DNA of 53,600 bases from Nitrospina sp. Lineage in GTDB: Bacteria; Nitrospinota; Nitrospinia; Nitrospinales; Nitrospinaceae. The DNA is taken from positions 1 to 53,600 of the forward strand of contig JAGQJZ010000008.1 of NCBI GenBank assembly GCA_020430445.1. Direction: 5' to 3'. The notes below the pieces were generated by a model. It saw nothing but the letters and a program-made list of their open reading frames with translations. It was not told the DNA's origin and made no database searches. Position 1 is the first letter of the stretch, and the number at the start of each line of letters is the position of its first letter. The translations under genes were made by a program, and so were the position numbers. This document shows, piece by piece, positions 1-7,333 of the stretch.

Positions 1-66
1 CGCGTTTCGGTCCAGGCCGGTGATTCCACCGTCGAGCTTGTCCTCAACAGCCTTGTGGAAGGCTGA
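1..66 (+). CDS. C-terminal end of an upstream protein (partial)
   Basis: An open frame enters from the left edge and ends at TGA 64-66, giving only 21 residues that finish ...LNSLVEG. The next gene starts 25 bases later on the same strand, so the two may be co-transcribed. The fragment is too short to assign to a family. Confidence 0.55.
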   Translation, partial: RVSVQAGDSTVELVLNSLVEG

Positions 67-90
67 TCCGTTCCCTTCATCTTTGTTTGC

Positions 91-1257
91 ATGAAAACAA
101 AAAGCCGCGAGCGCGCCTTCGCTCTCATCACCGTTTCCCTGGCGGTGTTCGTTTGCCTGCTCATCACCGAAGGCGTTTTGCGCCTCATGGAAAAACTGCC
201 GCAGAAACTGTACCTCGATTACGGCGACGCGGTGGATCAGGACTACAATCCGGGCGGTCTGTTCAAAAAGGATTTCGATGAGGAGGTCATCGATTTCTAC
301 GGCAAGCCGGTGATGATGAAAACCAACTCCGCCGGATTTCGCAACGAGCAGGAATTCGGTGTCAATCCCCCCGGGGGAACCGTGAGGGTGATGTCCATCG
401 GTGATTCCTTTGGCGGAGGCTACCGGCTGGGGCAGACGCAGACCTACACCTACCTGCTGGAAAAGGAACTCAACGCTCTCGGCTTCAAGGTGGAAATGCC
501 GCTGGCGCTGGCGGAGGATCCCTATGGCGCACTGAACTACCTGCGCCGAACCGGGCTGTCGTACCACCCCGATGCGGTTTTGCAGGGCATCACCATCGGC
601 AACGATTTTCTAACCGTCACTTCGTCGGTCAGCGGCATGTGGAAACGCCTGTCGGAATTGAAACTGACGCCGGAATGCCAGATTCCAAAAACCTGGTGGA
701 ATCTCACCAAATGGTGGGCCAACTACGGACGGTTTCATGTGCGCGTGGCGCGATTGATTTTAAAGCCCAACCGGGCTATTGCTTCCTACATGGGGCAGTA
801 CCGTGAGCCGTTGGCGATGGACGGCCTGCACGGCCTCGGCCTGTTTTTGAAAAATCCTCCAGCGGAAGTGGAAAAGGCTTATGAGGATTTATTCAATCTG
901 ATCCGGCAATACAGCGAAGAATTGAAAAAGAAAAACGTGCCGGTGTGGTTTGTTGTTTTCCCGCAGCGGTTCCAGGTGCAGGCGGAAGACTGGCAGGCGG
1001 CGATCAAGGAATACATGCTGAAGCCCGAATGCTTTGATCTCGAAAAACCCAACCGCCGGATCATGCAGTTTTGTGAGAAGGAGGGGCTGGCGTGTTTCGA
1101 TCCCACGCCGGGCATGCGGCAGCGGCGGATCACGGAAGGGAAGAAACTTTACTTCCCGCGCGGCGACATGCACTGGAACCCCGACGGCAACCGCGCCCTG
1201 GCGCTGGCGATACTGGATGATTTAAAAGGAAAGATTAGACAGCTAAAGTCACGTTAG
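91..1257 (+). CDS. Membrane-anchored SGNH/GDSL hydrolase-like protein
   Basis: The 388-residue protein starts with a short basic segment and one hydrophobic helix (about residues 9-29), so it is probably anchored with its bulk in the periplasm. SGNH-fold signatures follow in order: block I around SIGDSFGGG (catalytic Ser in GDS), an ITIGNDF segment matching the G-x-N block, and a C-terminal DMHWNPDGN segment matching the Asp-x-x-His block. Related proteins act on acyl or acetyl groups of polysaccharides, as in AlgX/AlgJ-type proteins; the substrate here cannot be read. A second protein of the same type lies at 26492-27676 on the minus strand. A shorter frame-shifted reading at 87-281 is a shadow. 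Confidence 0.75.
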   Translation: MKTKSRERAFALITVSLAVFVCLLITEGVLRLMEKLPQKLYLDYGDAVDQDYNPGGLFKKDFDEEVIDFYGKPVMMKTNSAGFRNEQEFGVNPPGGTVRVMSIGDSFGGGYRLGQTQTYTYLLEKELNALGFKVEMPLALAEDPYGALNYLRRTGLSYHPDAVLQGITIGNDFLTVTSSVSGMWKRLSELKLTPECQIPKTWWNLTKWWANYGRFHVRVARLILKPNRAIASYMGQYREPLAMDGLHGLGLFLKNPPAEVEKAYEDLFNLIRQYSEELKKKNVPVWFVVFPQRFQVQAEDWQAAIKEYMLKPECFDLEKPNRRIMQFCEKEGLACFDPTPGMRQRRITEGKKLYFPRGDMHWNPDGNRALALAILDDLKGKIRQLKSR

Positions 1258-1289
1258 TCGTAGACGACTATCGAAAGGCAACCCTGGCT

Positions 1290-1560
1290 GCCTTGATTTT
1301 GAAAAATATGAAATCCCCCTGCTTCGCTTCTCTCTTGGCAAGGAGAGTTTTGTAAAAGTCAAAAGGGAATATCCAAGGCGAGATTCTTCGGGCTTAAGGG
1401 CCCTCAGAATGACAATAAAACATCGTCACGTCATACTGAGCCCTTCGGCTTCGCTCAGGACAGGCTCCGCGAAGTATCTCGCCTTGAAGGTTTTTCAGGA
1501 TTATGCAAAGCTCTCCTTGTAAAGGAGGCTGGGGGAAATTCAGATTTTTCTTTGAAAAAC
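1290..1560. repeat. Mosaic intergenic repeat region
   Basis: The 316-base gap between two genes carries no coding signal but has short blocks that recur elsewhere in the window. They are a 'GCGAGATTCTTC...CTCAGAATGACA' block, a 'TCATACTGAGCCCTTCGGCT' type block, and a block reading 'GAAGGTTTTTCAGGATTATG' at about 1486-1505. The last recurs with few changes near 31799-31818, just upstream of argH. These look like degenerate dispersed elements rather than a mobile element with ends or a transposase. Confidence 0.6.
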
Positions 1561-1573
1561 TTTTCGTTTTTCT

Positions 1574-2314
1574 ATGACCCCGTTCAACACACAACACCGT
1601 CCCTGGCCGCTGCCGGAATCGGCGTGGGTGATGACCATGCGCTGGGAGCGGTTGTTGTTCGCCCACTGGGCGGTTGATGCCGATACCATGCGCCAGTTGA
1701 TTCCCGCGTCACTGCAACTCGACACGTTTGATGGGAAGGCGTGGATCGGTGTCGTGCCCTTCCGCATGGCGGGAACGCGTCCGGCCTGTCTGCCCGCCCT
1801 GCCCTGGCTGTCGTATTTTCCTGAACTCAACGTGCGCACCTATGTCATACGGGATGGCAAACCGGGCGTGTGGTTTTTCAGTCTGGACGCGGGAAATCCC
1901 ATCTCCGTACGGCTGGCGCGTGGCCTGTTCCATCTGCCCTATTTCGACGCGCGTATGAGTCTGAATGAAAAAGCAGGTGGTGTTGTGTTCCGGTCGAAAC
2001 GCACGCACAGCGGCGCGCCGCCGGTGGAGTTGAAAATCAGGTACCGTCCTGTGGGCGATGTTCAGTTGGCGCAGCCGGGATCATTGGATCACTGGTTGAC
2101 CGAGCGTTACTGTTTTTATGCCGAAGACCGGCGAAAGCGATTGTTCCGTTGCGATGTGCATCACGATCCCTGGCCTCTGCAGCCGGCGAAAGCCGACATC
2201 ACCGCGTGTTCTCTCGCCTCGTCTTTGGGGCTGGCCCTTTCTTCCGCACACGCGATCCTGCACTATTCCCACACCCTCGCCGTTCACGCCTGGCCGCTCG
2301 CAAGAGTGGGATGA
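1574..2314 (+). CDS. DUF2071 (YqjF-like) family protein
   Basis: A 246-residue protein with the features of the DUF2071/COG3361 family: an N-terminal 'MRWERLLFAHWAVD' segment, 'GKAWIGVVPFRM', 'FPELNVRTYV' and 'GVWFFSLDA'. These are the usual order and spacing, and the length is normal for the family. The biochemical role of the family is not established; it has been compared to the acetoacetate decarboxylase fold. It stands alone between two repeat-rich gaps, with no visible operon partner. Confidence 0.85.
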   Translation: MTPFNTQHRPWPLPESAWVMTMRWERLLFAHWAVDADTMRQLIPASLQLDTFDGKAWIGVVPFRMAGTRPACLPALPWLSYFPELNVRTYVIRDGKPGVWFFSLDAGNPISVRLARGLFHLPYFDARMSLNEKAGGVVFRSKRTHSGAPPVELKIRYRPVGDVQLAQPGSLDHWLTERYCFYAEDRRKRLFRCDVHHDPWPLQPAKADITACSLASSLGLALSSAHAILHYSHTLAVHAWPLARVG

Positions 2315-2339
2315 CCTCGAATAGGGAGGGGAAAAGGCG

Positions 2340-2655
2340 CAAACCAAAAGTTAAAAGCAAGGGCGACTGTTCGGCGCTGGGCCGACAAAAAGCCAAAGTC
2401 AAAAGCAAAGGCGAGATTCTTCAGCTCCGCTGACGCTCCACTCAGAATGACATGTTTGAGTTGTTAGGCGGCAATGCTTTTGGGTTGTCACTTTGAGCTT
2501 GTCGAAAGGAGGCGACCCGGTTTTCGCTGTCGCATTTTCCTCCGGCTATGCTCCGGACAGGCTCGGCTCAATGTGACGGCGGAAAGGCTAAACACAAATC
2601 TTTAAAGCAAAATCGAGATTTATTGGGTCTTCGACCCTCAGAATGACAGGATAAA
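2340..2655. repeat. Mosaic intergenic repeat region between DUF2071 gene and lnt
   Basis: This roughly 350-base gap holds two diverged copies of a 'CCAAAAGTTAAAAGCAAGGGCGA' type motif (about 2342-2366 and 2389-2413). It also holds 'GCGAGATTCTTCAGC...CTCAGAATGACA' and 'GGGTCTTCGACCCTCAGAATGACA' blocks like those at 1380-1420. A long inverted block, roughly GTCACTTTGAGC ... GCTCAATGTGAC, brackets 2487-2578. No gene was found. Confidence 0.55.
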
Positions 2656-2672
2656 ATTTGCGAGGTTTTAAA

Positions 2673-4298
2673 TTACTCCTGCGTTTTATTTTCCGATGGA
2701 GTGGGAAGCAGGTCCTTTTTTGCCGCCAGTTGCATGCGCGAAAGGAAGGCGAGAATAAAGGTGAGCGCCAGGCAGAACCAGCTGAAGACGTCGCCAAGTG
2801 AAGTGTAAAATGTGGGGCCGCCCGAACGCGGGTGGATGTCGCCGGTGACCACGGCGCTGGTGAACAGTTCCGTCGGCTGGTGGATGGTTCCGTCGGCGGT
2901 GATAATGCCGGTGATGCCGGTGTTGGCGGCGCGGACGATGGGCACGCGGTTTTCGACCGCGCGCAGGGCGGCGATGGCGATGTGCTGGTACGAGGCGGCG
3001 CTCTTGCCGAACCAGGCGTCGTTGGTGATGTTGACCAGGAAACGCGCGCCGTTTTTCACCGGCTGGCGCACAAGATCGGGGAAAATGATTTCGTAGCAGA
3101 TGTTGACGCCGAAGGGCTGGCCTTTGACTTCGAAGACATCGTAGGCGTCGCCGCGCTGGAAATCACCGATCGCCATCACCATCTTTTCCACAAAGAACAA
3201 AATTTTACGAAACGGTACGAATTCGCCGAACGGCACGAGGTGAATCTTGTCGTACCGCCCTTTCGGCATGCCGGTGGCGTCGATGAAGTAGGCGCTGTTG
3301 TAGTAGAGAACCTCGCGTTTTCCTGCGGCATTTTCGGTGCGGATGGCCGACGGGGCGCCGATGAGTACCGGAACGCCGGTATGTGCAACGTGGTTGAGCA
3401 CGCGTGTTGTGCCTTCCGGTTCGATGCCGAAATAGAACGGCGTCGCCGCTTCGGGCCAGACGATGAGGTCCGGCTTGGCCTGCGCCGCTTTTTCCGCCAG
3501 ATTGAAATAGCGTTGGAGGACCTCGCCGCTGTGCCGCGGGTCCCATTTCATCTCCTGTTTGATGTTGCCTTGCAAAAGCGAGACTTTAAGTGGAGCACCG
3601 GCCTGGTTCGAGGCTTCGGCGTATTGTTTCAGCGTGAAGTTGCCATACCCCCAGCAGGCGAGGAGCACCGTAAGCGTGGCTCCCGCAACGGGCCAGCGCA
3701 GGCGGGCGAAGCGGGAATGATGGGTGATTTCCGGATGACAGGCGTAGAACAGGCCGGAGTTGACGAGCACGATCAGCGCGGTGACGCCGTACACGCCGGT
3801 GAATTCGGCGATCTGGATGAGTTCCGGTTTGGAGTATTGCGAGTAACCGAGGCTGAGCCAGGAAAAGCCGAGCACTTCGGGCGTGGAGCGCAGGTATTCG
3901 AGTCCGGTCCACAGGACGGGGGTCAGGAGAAAAAAGAACGCCGGGTTGCCGCGCGTCAGGTATTTGGCCAGCCCGCAGAACAGGGCCAGGTATGCCGAGA
4001 GGTAAGCCACCAGCAGGAGCAAAACCGCCCAGGCCACGGGCAGCGGCAGGTGACCGTAGTCGACCATGGTGTTGACGACCCAGCTCAGGGCCACGGAGTA
4101 AAACACGATCCCGGCCGTAAACCCTTGTAACGCCGCCTTTTTAGGGCCCAGGGGATGGATGGCGAAATACAGCGGGATGAGGGCGAACAGGGCCAGCGGG
4201 GCCCAGTCGAACCGGGGAAATGAAAACGCTAAAAGCAGCCCGGACAGGGCGGACAGGCCGAGTCGCTTTGCGTCAGCGGAATGGAGTTGTACCTTCAC
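2673..4298 (-). CDS. lnt: Apolipoprotein N-acyltransferase
   Basis: The 541-residue inner-membrane enzyme transfers the third acyl chain to the N-terminal Cys of lipoproteins, the last step of lipoprotein maturation. The N-terminal half has several hydrophobic helices (about 14-215). The C-terminal half is a carbon-nitrogen hydrolase domain with the Glu-Lys-Cys triad visible: E283 in LIVWPEAATPF, K351 in GRYDKIHLVPFGEF and C401 in VNICYEIIFP. A last helix lies near 505-525. Length and order fit the family. It is transcribed divergently from the BFD-like gene, with about 60 bases between the starts. Several lipoproteins in this window would be its substrates. Confidence 0.95.
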   Translation of the reverse strand: MKVQLHSADAKRLGLSALSGLLLAFSFPRFDWAPLALFALIPLYFAIHPLGPKKAALQGFTAGIVFYSVALSWVVNTMVDYGHLPLPVAWAVLLLLVAYLSAYLALFCGLAKYLTRGNPAFFFLLTPVLWTGLEYLRSTPEVLGFSWLSLGYSQYSKPELIQIAEFTGVYGVTALIVLVNSGLFYACHPEITHHSRFARLRWPVAGATLTVLLACWGYGNFTLKQYAEASNQAGAPLKVSLLQGNIKQEMKWDPRHSGEVLQRYFNLAEKAAQAKPDLIVWPEAATPFYFGIEPEGTTRVLNHVAHTGVPVLIGAPSAIRTENAAGKREVLYYNSAYFIDATGMPKGRYDKIHLVPFGEFVPFRKILFFVEKMVMAIGDFQRGDAYDVFEVKGQPFGVNICYEIIFPDLVRQPVKNGARFLVNITNDAWFGKSAASYQHIAIAALRAVENRVPIVRAANTGITGIITADGTIHQPTELFTSAVVTGDIHPRSGGPTFYTSLGDVFSWFCLALTFILAFLSRMQLAAKKDLLPTPSENKTQE

Positions 4299-4357
4299 GG
4301 CCTTTAAGTTATAGTATATAAACGGTTAACATGCCAATTCGTGCGTAAAGGGACGCC

Positions 4358-4609
4358 GTGTCGACACAAAGCCAGCTCATAGATCACTTCAAAAAGGTTT
4401 GTATCTGCCGAAGCGTGACGGGTGGAACCATTTTGAAGGCGATACGTGGAGGATGCCTCTCCTTTGAGGCCCTGCGCCGTCAGATCCGTGTGGGCACCGG
4501 GCAGTGCGGCGCCAAGCGCTGCCGCGAGAAGATTGAGACCCAGATTCGGGACTACAAGGACAGCCTGAAGACCGAAGCGGAAGACGTCGAACGTCACCGT
4601 TCTTCCTGA
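4358..4609 (+). CDS. Small BFD-like [2Fe-2S]-binding protein
   Basis: This 83-residue protein uses a GTG start preceded by AAAGGGA. It carries the BFD-like cluster-binding pattern: C15-x-C17 in VCICRSV, then C50-x4-C55 in TGQCGAKRC, around a short helical core (TILKAIRGG, SFEALRRQIRVGTGQC). The family covers free-standing bacterioferritin-associated ferredoxins and domains attached to oxidoreductases. As a stand-alone gene it could be an electron carrier or an iron-sensing or storage partner; no bacterioferritin gene is nearby. An extra Cys at 33 lies between the ligand pairs. Confidence 0.8.
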   Translation: MSTQSQLIDHFKKVCICRSVTGGTILKAIRGGCLSFEALRRQIRVGTGQCGAKRCREKIETQIRDYKDSLKTEAEDVERHRSS

Positions 4610-4826
4610 AGCTGACAAAGCCCACGCATTATAGAATTATTTCCCCTGCCTCACCAGTTTTCAATTCGCGGAAAACCGGATTTTAAGATTCCATGCGATA
4701 CAGCGTGGTTGGGAACGGTGTGCCGGTGACGGTTCCCCGGCGTTTTTTGGCCTGGAATGTGTTATCCTAGAAGCAGTCAAGTTTGATTTAAGAGCAGTCT
4801 CTTTCCCACTCCATCAGATATTTGTT

Positions 4827-5195
4827 GGGGGCGATCAGGGTTCGACGGGAGTAATGAGACGAAGGTGGCATGTACGGGACGCCGTTGGCCCGTTAAAAAA
4901 CGGCACTATTCCATAATCGCCAACGATTATGAAATCGCTGTAGCTGCTTAACTAACCCTTAAGCCAGTTACCGTCTTCTCCTCTCCCGTCCACGGGGGGG
5001 ATGCGGACGTCAGCTAAGTGGACTGGCCGCGCGGTTTCCGTTTCCGGATCGCGGGGTGAGAACTTAGGAAACTGGCCGGCATGGAATCCTGTCTGTGGGA
5101 GTTAGTGCCGGTGAGATCCAGAACATAGACTAAACATGTAGAAGCCTTCTGTTGACGACTTTCGGACGGGGGTTCGATTCCCCCCGCCTCCACCA
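4827..5195 (+). ncRNA. ssrA: Transfer-messenger RNA (tmRNA)
   Basis: The 5' strand GGGGGCG (4827-4833) pairs with CGCCTCC (5185-5191), including a G3-U wobble, the alanine identity determinant. The T-arm GGGGG-TTCGATTC-CCCCC precedes it, and discriminator A plus encoded CCA end the gene. The tag frame starts at GCC 4919 and reads ANDYEIAVAA followed by TAA (4949-4951), so the full added tag would be AANDYEIAVAA. The order is that of a standard one-piece tmRNA. A 7-bp hairpin (CTCCACC/GGTGGAG, 5188-5208) overlaps the mature 3' end and may assist termination or processing. tmRNA with SmpB rescues stalled ribosomes. Confidence 0.97.
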
Positions 5196-5240
5196 CCTTT
5201 CGGTGGAGTAGTTTCTTAGCAACGTAAATAATCTCGCGCG

Positions 5241-5365
5241 CTCTATCTGCAGAATCGATCGGCGGGCCGTGTTGCCGGCCCCGCGCCCAACGGCTCCTTG
5301 CCGGAGGGACAGTTTTTTGGCATTGTGAATTTCTTCATTGGGTTTTACCGCAGAATCGGGCGGGT
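5241..5365. repeat. Dispersed intergenic repeat (one partial and one full copy)
   Basis: The tmRNA is followed by 350 bases without a gene. Here 'CGGCTCCTTGCCGGAGGGA' (5291-5309) is followed about 30 bases later by 'GGGTTTTACCGCAGAATCGG' (5339-5358). The same two blocks in the same order and at similar distance occur at 14382-14455, 52765-52837 and 52863-52950. A half copy, 'TCTGCAGAATCGATCGGCGGG', lies at about 5245-5265. The first block is itself a small inverted repeat (CTCC/GGAG). Confidence 0.55.
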
Positions 5366-5546
5366 TGCCACGGCTCCCTCTCCAGCCAGGTTTTTGGATT
5401 AGGCTTCAACGCCTCCATGCTTCGATGTCTTTAAGAATTTCATTTTCAGTGATTTTCCTCTTTATGTGTTAGGATAGCGGAAGTCTGATTTTCTGAATAC
5501 GGGAATTCGTTTTCCTTCTGCAAACCCGCCTTCCCCTGAGTGTCTC

Positions 5547-6236
5547 ATGGTTGATCCCGCCATCTTTGCAAACGCCTACAACAATGGAACGCTGACCCGC
5601 CCTACCGTGTTTGTTCAGGACCTGCTCAACAACACCCGCAAGACCCTGCGCAAATACCCCATCAATATTGGCGATGACGGTACGCTGGGAAACTCCGGCA
5701 TCACCAACCGTTGTTTCGTGACCAACGGCAATGCGGGCCTGAGGCCGGGGAAAATTTTGCGGACCAAGCACATGCATGCGGCGGAGTCGTTCAATTTCAA
5801 TTTGACCAATCTCGGCCTGCCGGTGGGGCATCAAATCTCCGTTTACCGGGTGGCCGCCGTTGTTTCGAACGTAGCGCCGAGTTGGTGCGTGCTTCCACGC
5901 AATGGAGGTCCCAATTTAATGATCACGGTTCAATTGACCGGTTGCGCCGTGATGGTGGCGAATGGTCCAAATCCCGGTGATATCAAGGTGGCGCATCTAC
6001 AGCCGAACGCTCAAAATCACCAGACCGGGGTGCAGTTGCACAACCATTTGCTTGGCCAGAACTATCTGGCGGTGTACGGTCGCGGCCGGTATGACCACCG
6101 CGACGCCAATGGTCTGGAAGACCGGCGGGTGGCGATAATCGGGGTGCGGCGCAACCGGCGCTGGAAAATTTACGCGCAGAAAAAAGGAACCGTCTTGAAC
6201 GACATCCGCAGCGTTCACCGGATTTATCCCCCTTGA
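5547..6236 (+). CDS. Unrecognised protein with an LxGC...His deamidase-like signature
   Basis: A 229-residue protein that I cannot place in a named family. It has no signal peptide or membrane helix. The central sequence reads VQLTGCAVMVANG with Cys133, and a histidine in KVAHLQPN follows at position 150. An LxGC motif in a beta-rich region with a His about 15-17 residues later marks the CNF1/BLF1/CheD group of glutamine deamidases, so a catalytic Cys-His pair is plausible. CheD proteins have this same spacing of 17. The rest of the chain, including a basic tail (VRRNRRWKIYAQKK), resembles none of them to my eye. It is monocistronic, between tmRNA and the hut operon. An unrelated family with a chance motif remains possible. 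Confidence 0.6.
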   Translation: MVDPAIFANAYNNGTLTRPTVFVQDLLNNTRKTLRKYPINIGDDGTLGNSGITNRCFVTNGNAGLRPGKILRTKHMHAAESFNFNLTNLGLPVGHQISVYRVAAVVSNVAPSWCVLPRNGGPNLMITVQLTGCAVMVANGPNPGDIKVAHLQPNAQNHQTGVQLHNHLLGQNYLAVYGRGRYDHRDANGLEDRRVAIIGVRRNRRWKIYAQKKGTVLNDIRSVHRIYPP

Positions 6237-6418
6237 GTTTTCACCCACATACATTCTGCAGAGCCTTCAATATTCCTCAGGACAAGGTTGTGTTACCGGG
6301 GCTGGTGAAAAATTTCTGGACCTGGAGTTCCATAAGAGAGAACCTGTTCTCAAGGGAATAAGGAAAGGGACCCGCCGCAAGGGCAGCCCTTCCGCCCAAA
6401 CAAAACAGGGGTTCCGGT

Positions 6419-7333
6419 ATGGGCGACGTCAAACTGGCAGACATCATGCAATCGGGCGAATCCGGCGATGTGGTCGTGCTGGGATTCCCCTATGATGAAG
6501 GCGTGGCCCGCAACGGCGGACGCCCGGGAGCCCACCTTGGGCCGGAAAAATTTCGCGCCTGGCTCAAGCGCTTCGGCTCCCTGCACAATCCGGAAGTTGA
6601 AACCGATCTCACCTCCCTGAAAGTTTCGGACGCGGGCGATGTCCCTCCCGGCCTGTCGCTTGAAGAAGCCCACACACATCTCACCGGCAAAGTAGCGGTT
6701 GTTCTGCAGGCGGGAGGCATTCCCTTCGTTATAGGCGGCGGCAATGATCAGTCTTACCCCAATGCCCGTGCGCTGATCGAAACTCGTTCCGGGCAACAGG
6801 TCGGGGTCATCAACATCGACGCCCATCTCGATGTGCGTCCTCTCAATTCGGGACAGGCGCACAGCGGTTCGCCGTTTCGCCTGTTGCTAGAAGACTCGCG
6901 TTTTTTCGCTGACCGTTTCATTGAATTCGCCGCCCAGGGCAGCCAGTGCAGCCGCGAGCACGCAAATTTTGTGCGGCAGCGTAACGGCCGCATCGTCTGG
7001 CTGAACGAGATGCAAAAGATGGGTCCGGCGGCGTCATTCGATTCCGCATTGGAAGAACTGGGCAGCCGCTGCGATGCCCTGTTCGTCAGTTTTGACCTCG
7101 ATTCGGTGGCGGCCGCACACGCTCCCGGCGTTTCCTGTCCTGGCGTTCTGGGACTGAGCGCCCGCGATGCGATGAAGATCGCCGAAACGGCGGGGCGTCA
7201 TCCCGTGGTTTTCCTTTTTGATCTGTCGGAATACAATCCTTTAATAGAAGAAGAGCGTACGGGCAGGCTGGCCGCCGGTCTCTTTTACCATTTCTGCCTG
7301 GGGGTCGCCGCGAGAAAGGAGGGTCGACCATGA
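6419..7333 (+). CDS. hutG: Formimidoylglutamase-like protein of the arginase/ureohydrolase family
   Basis: The 304-residue protein has the ureohydrolase fold pattern: GFPYDEGVARNGGRPGAHLGP, then GGGND (106-110), NIDAHLDVR (D134, H136, D138) and SFDLDSV (D226, D228). Five of the six usual dinuclear Mn ligands are present. The first ligand, normally His in GG(D/G)H, is Asn109 here. It would hydrolyse N-formimino-glutamate to glutamate and formamide, the last step of one histidine degradation route. Its stop overlaps the hutU start in an ATGA, so the two are translationally coupled, and the context strongly supports the Hut role. An AGGGG sits about 7 bases upstream of the start. Confidence 0.85.
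   Translation: MGDVKLADIMQSGESGDVVVLGFPYDEGVARNGGRPGAHLGPEKFRAWLKRFGSLHNPEVETDLTSLKVSDAGDVPPGLSLEEAHTHLTGKVAVVLQAGGIPFVIGGGNDQSYPNARALIETRSGQQVGVINIDAHLDVRPLNSGQAHSGSPFRLLLEDSRFFADRFIEFAAQGSQCSREHANFVRQRNGRIVWLNEMQKMGPAASFDSALEELGSRCDALFVSFDLDSVAAAHAPGVSCPGVLGLSARDAMKIAETAGRHPVVFLFDLSEYNPLIEEERTGRLAAGLFYHFCLGVAARKEGRP

Noticed and set aside
2832-4130. 432-codon open frame opposite lnt
   Set aside because: It is antisense to the clear lnt gene, and its translation lacks any family pattern and shows the residue bias of a shadow frame.
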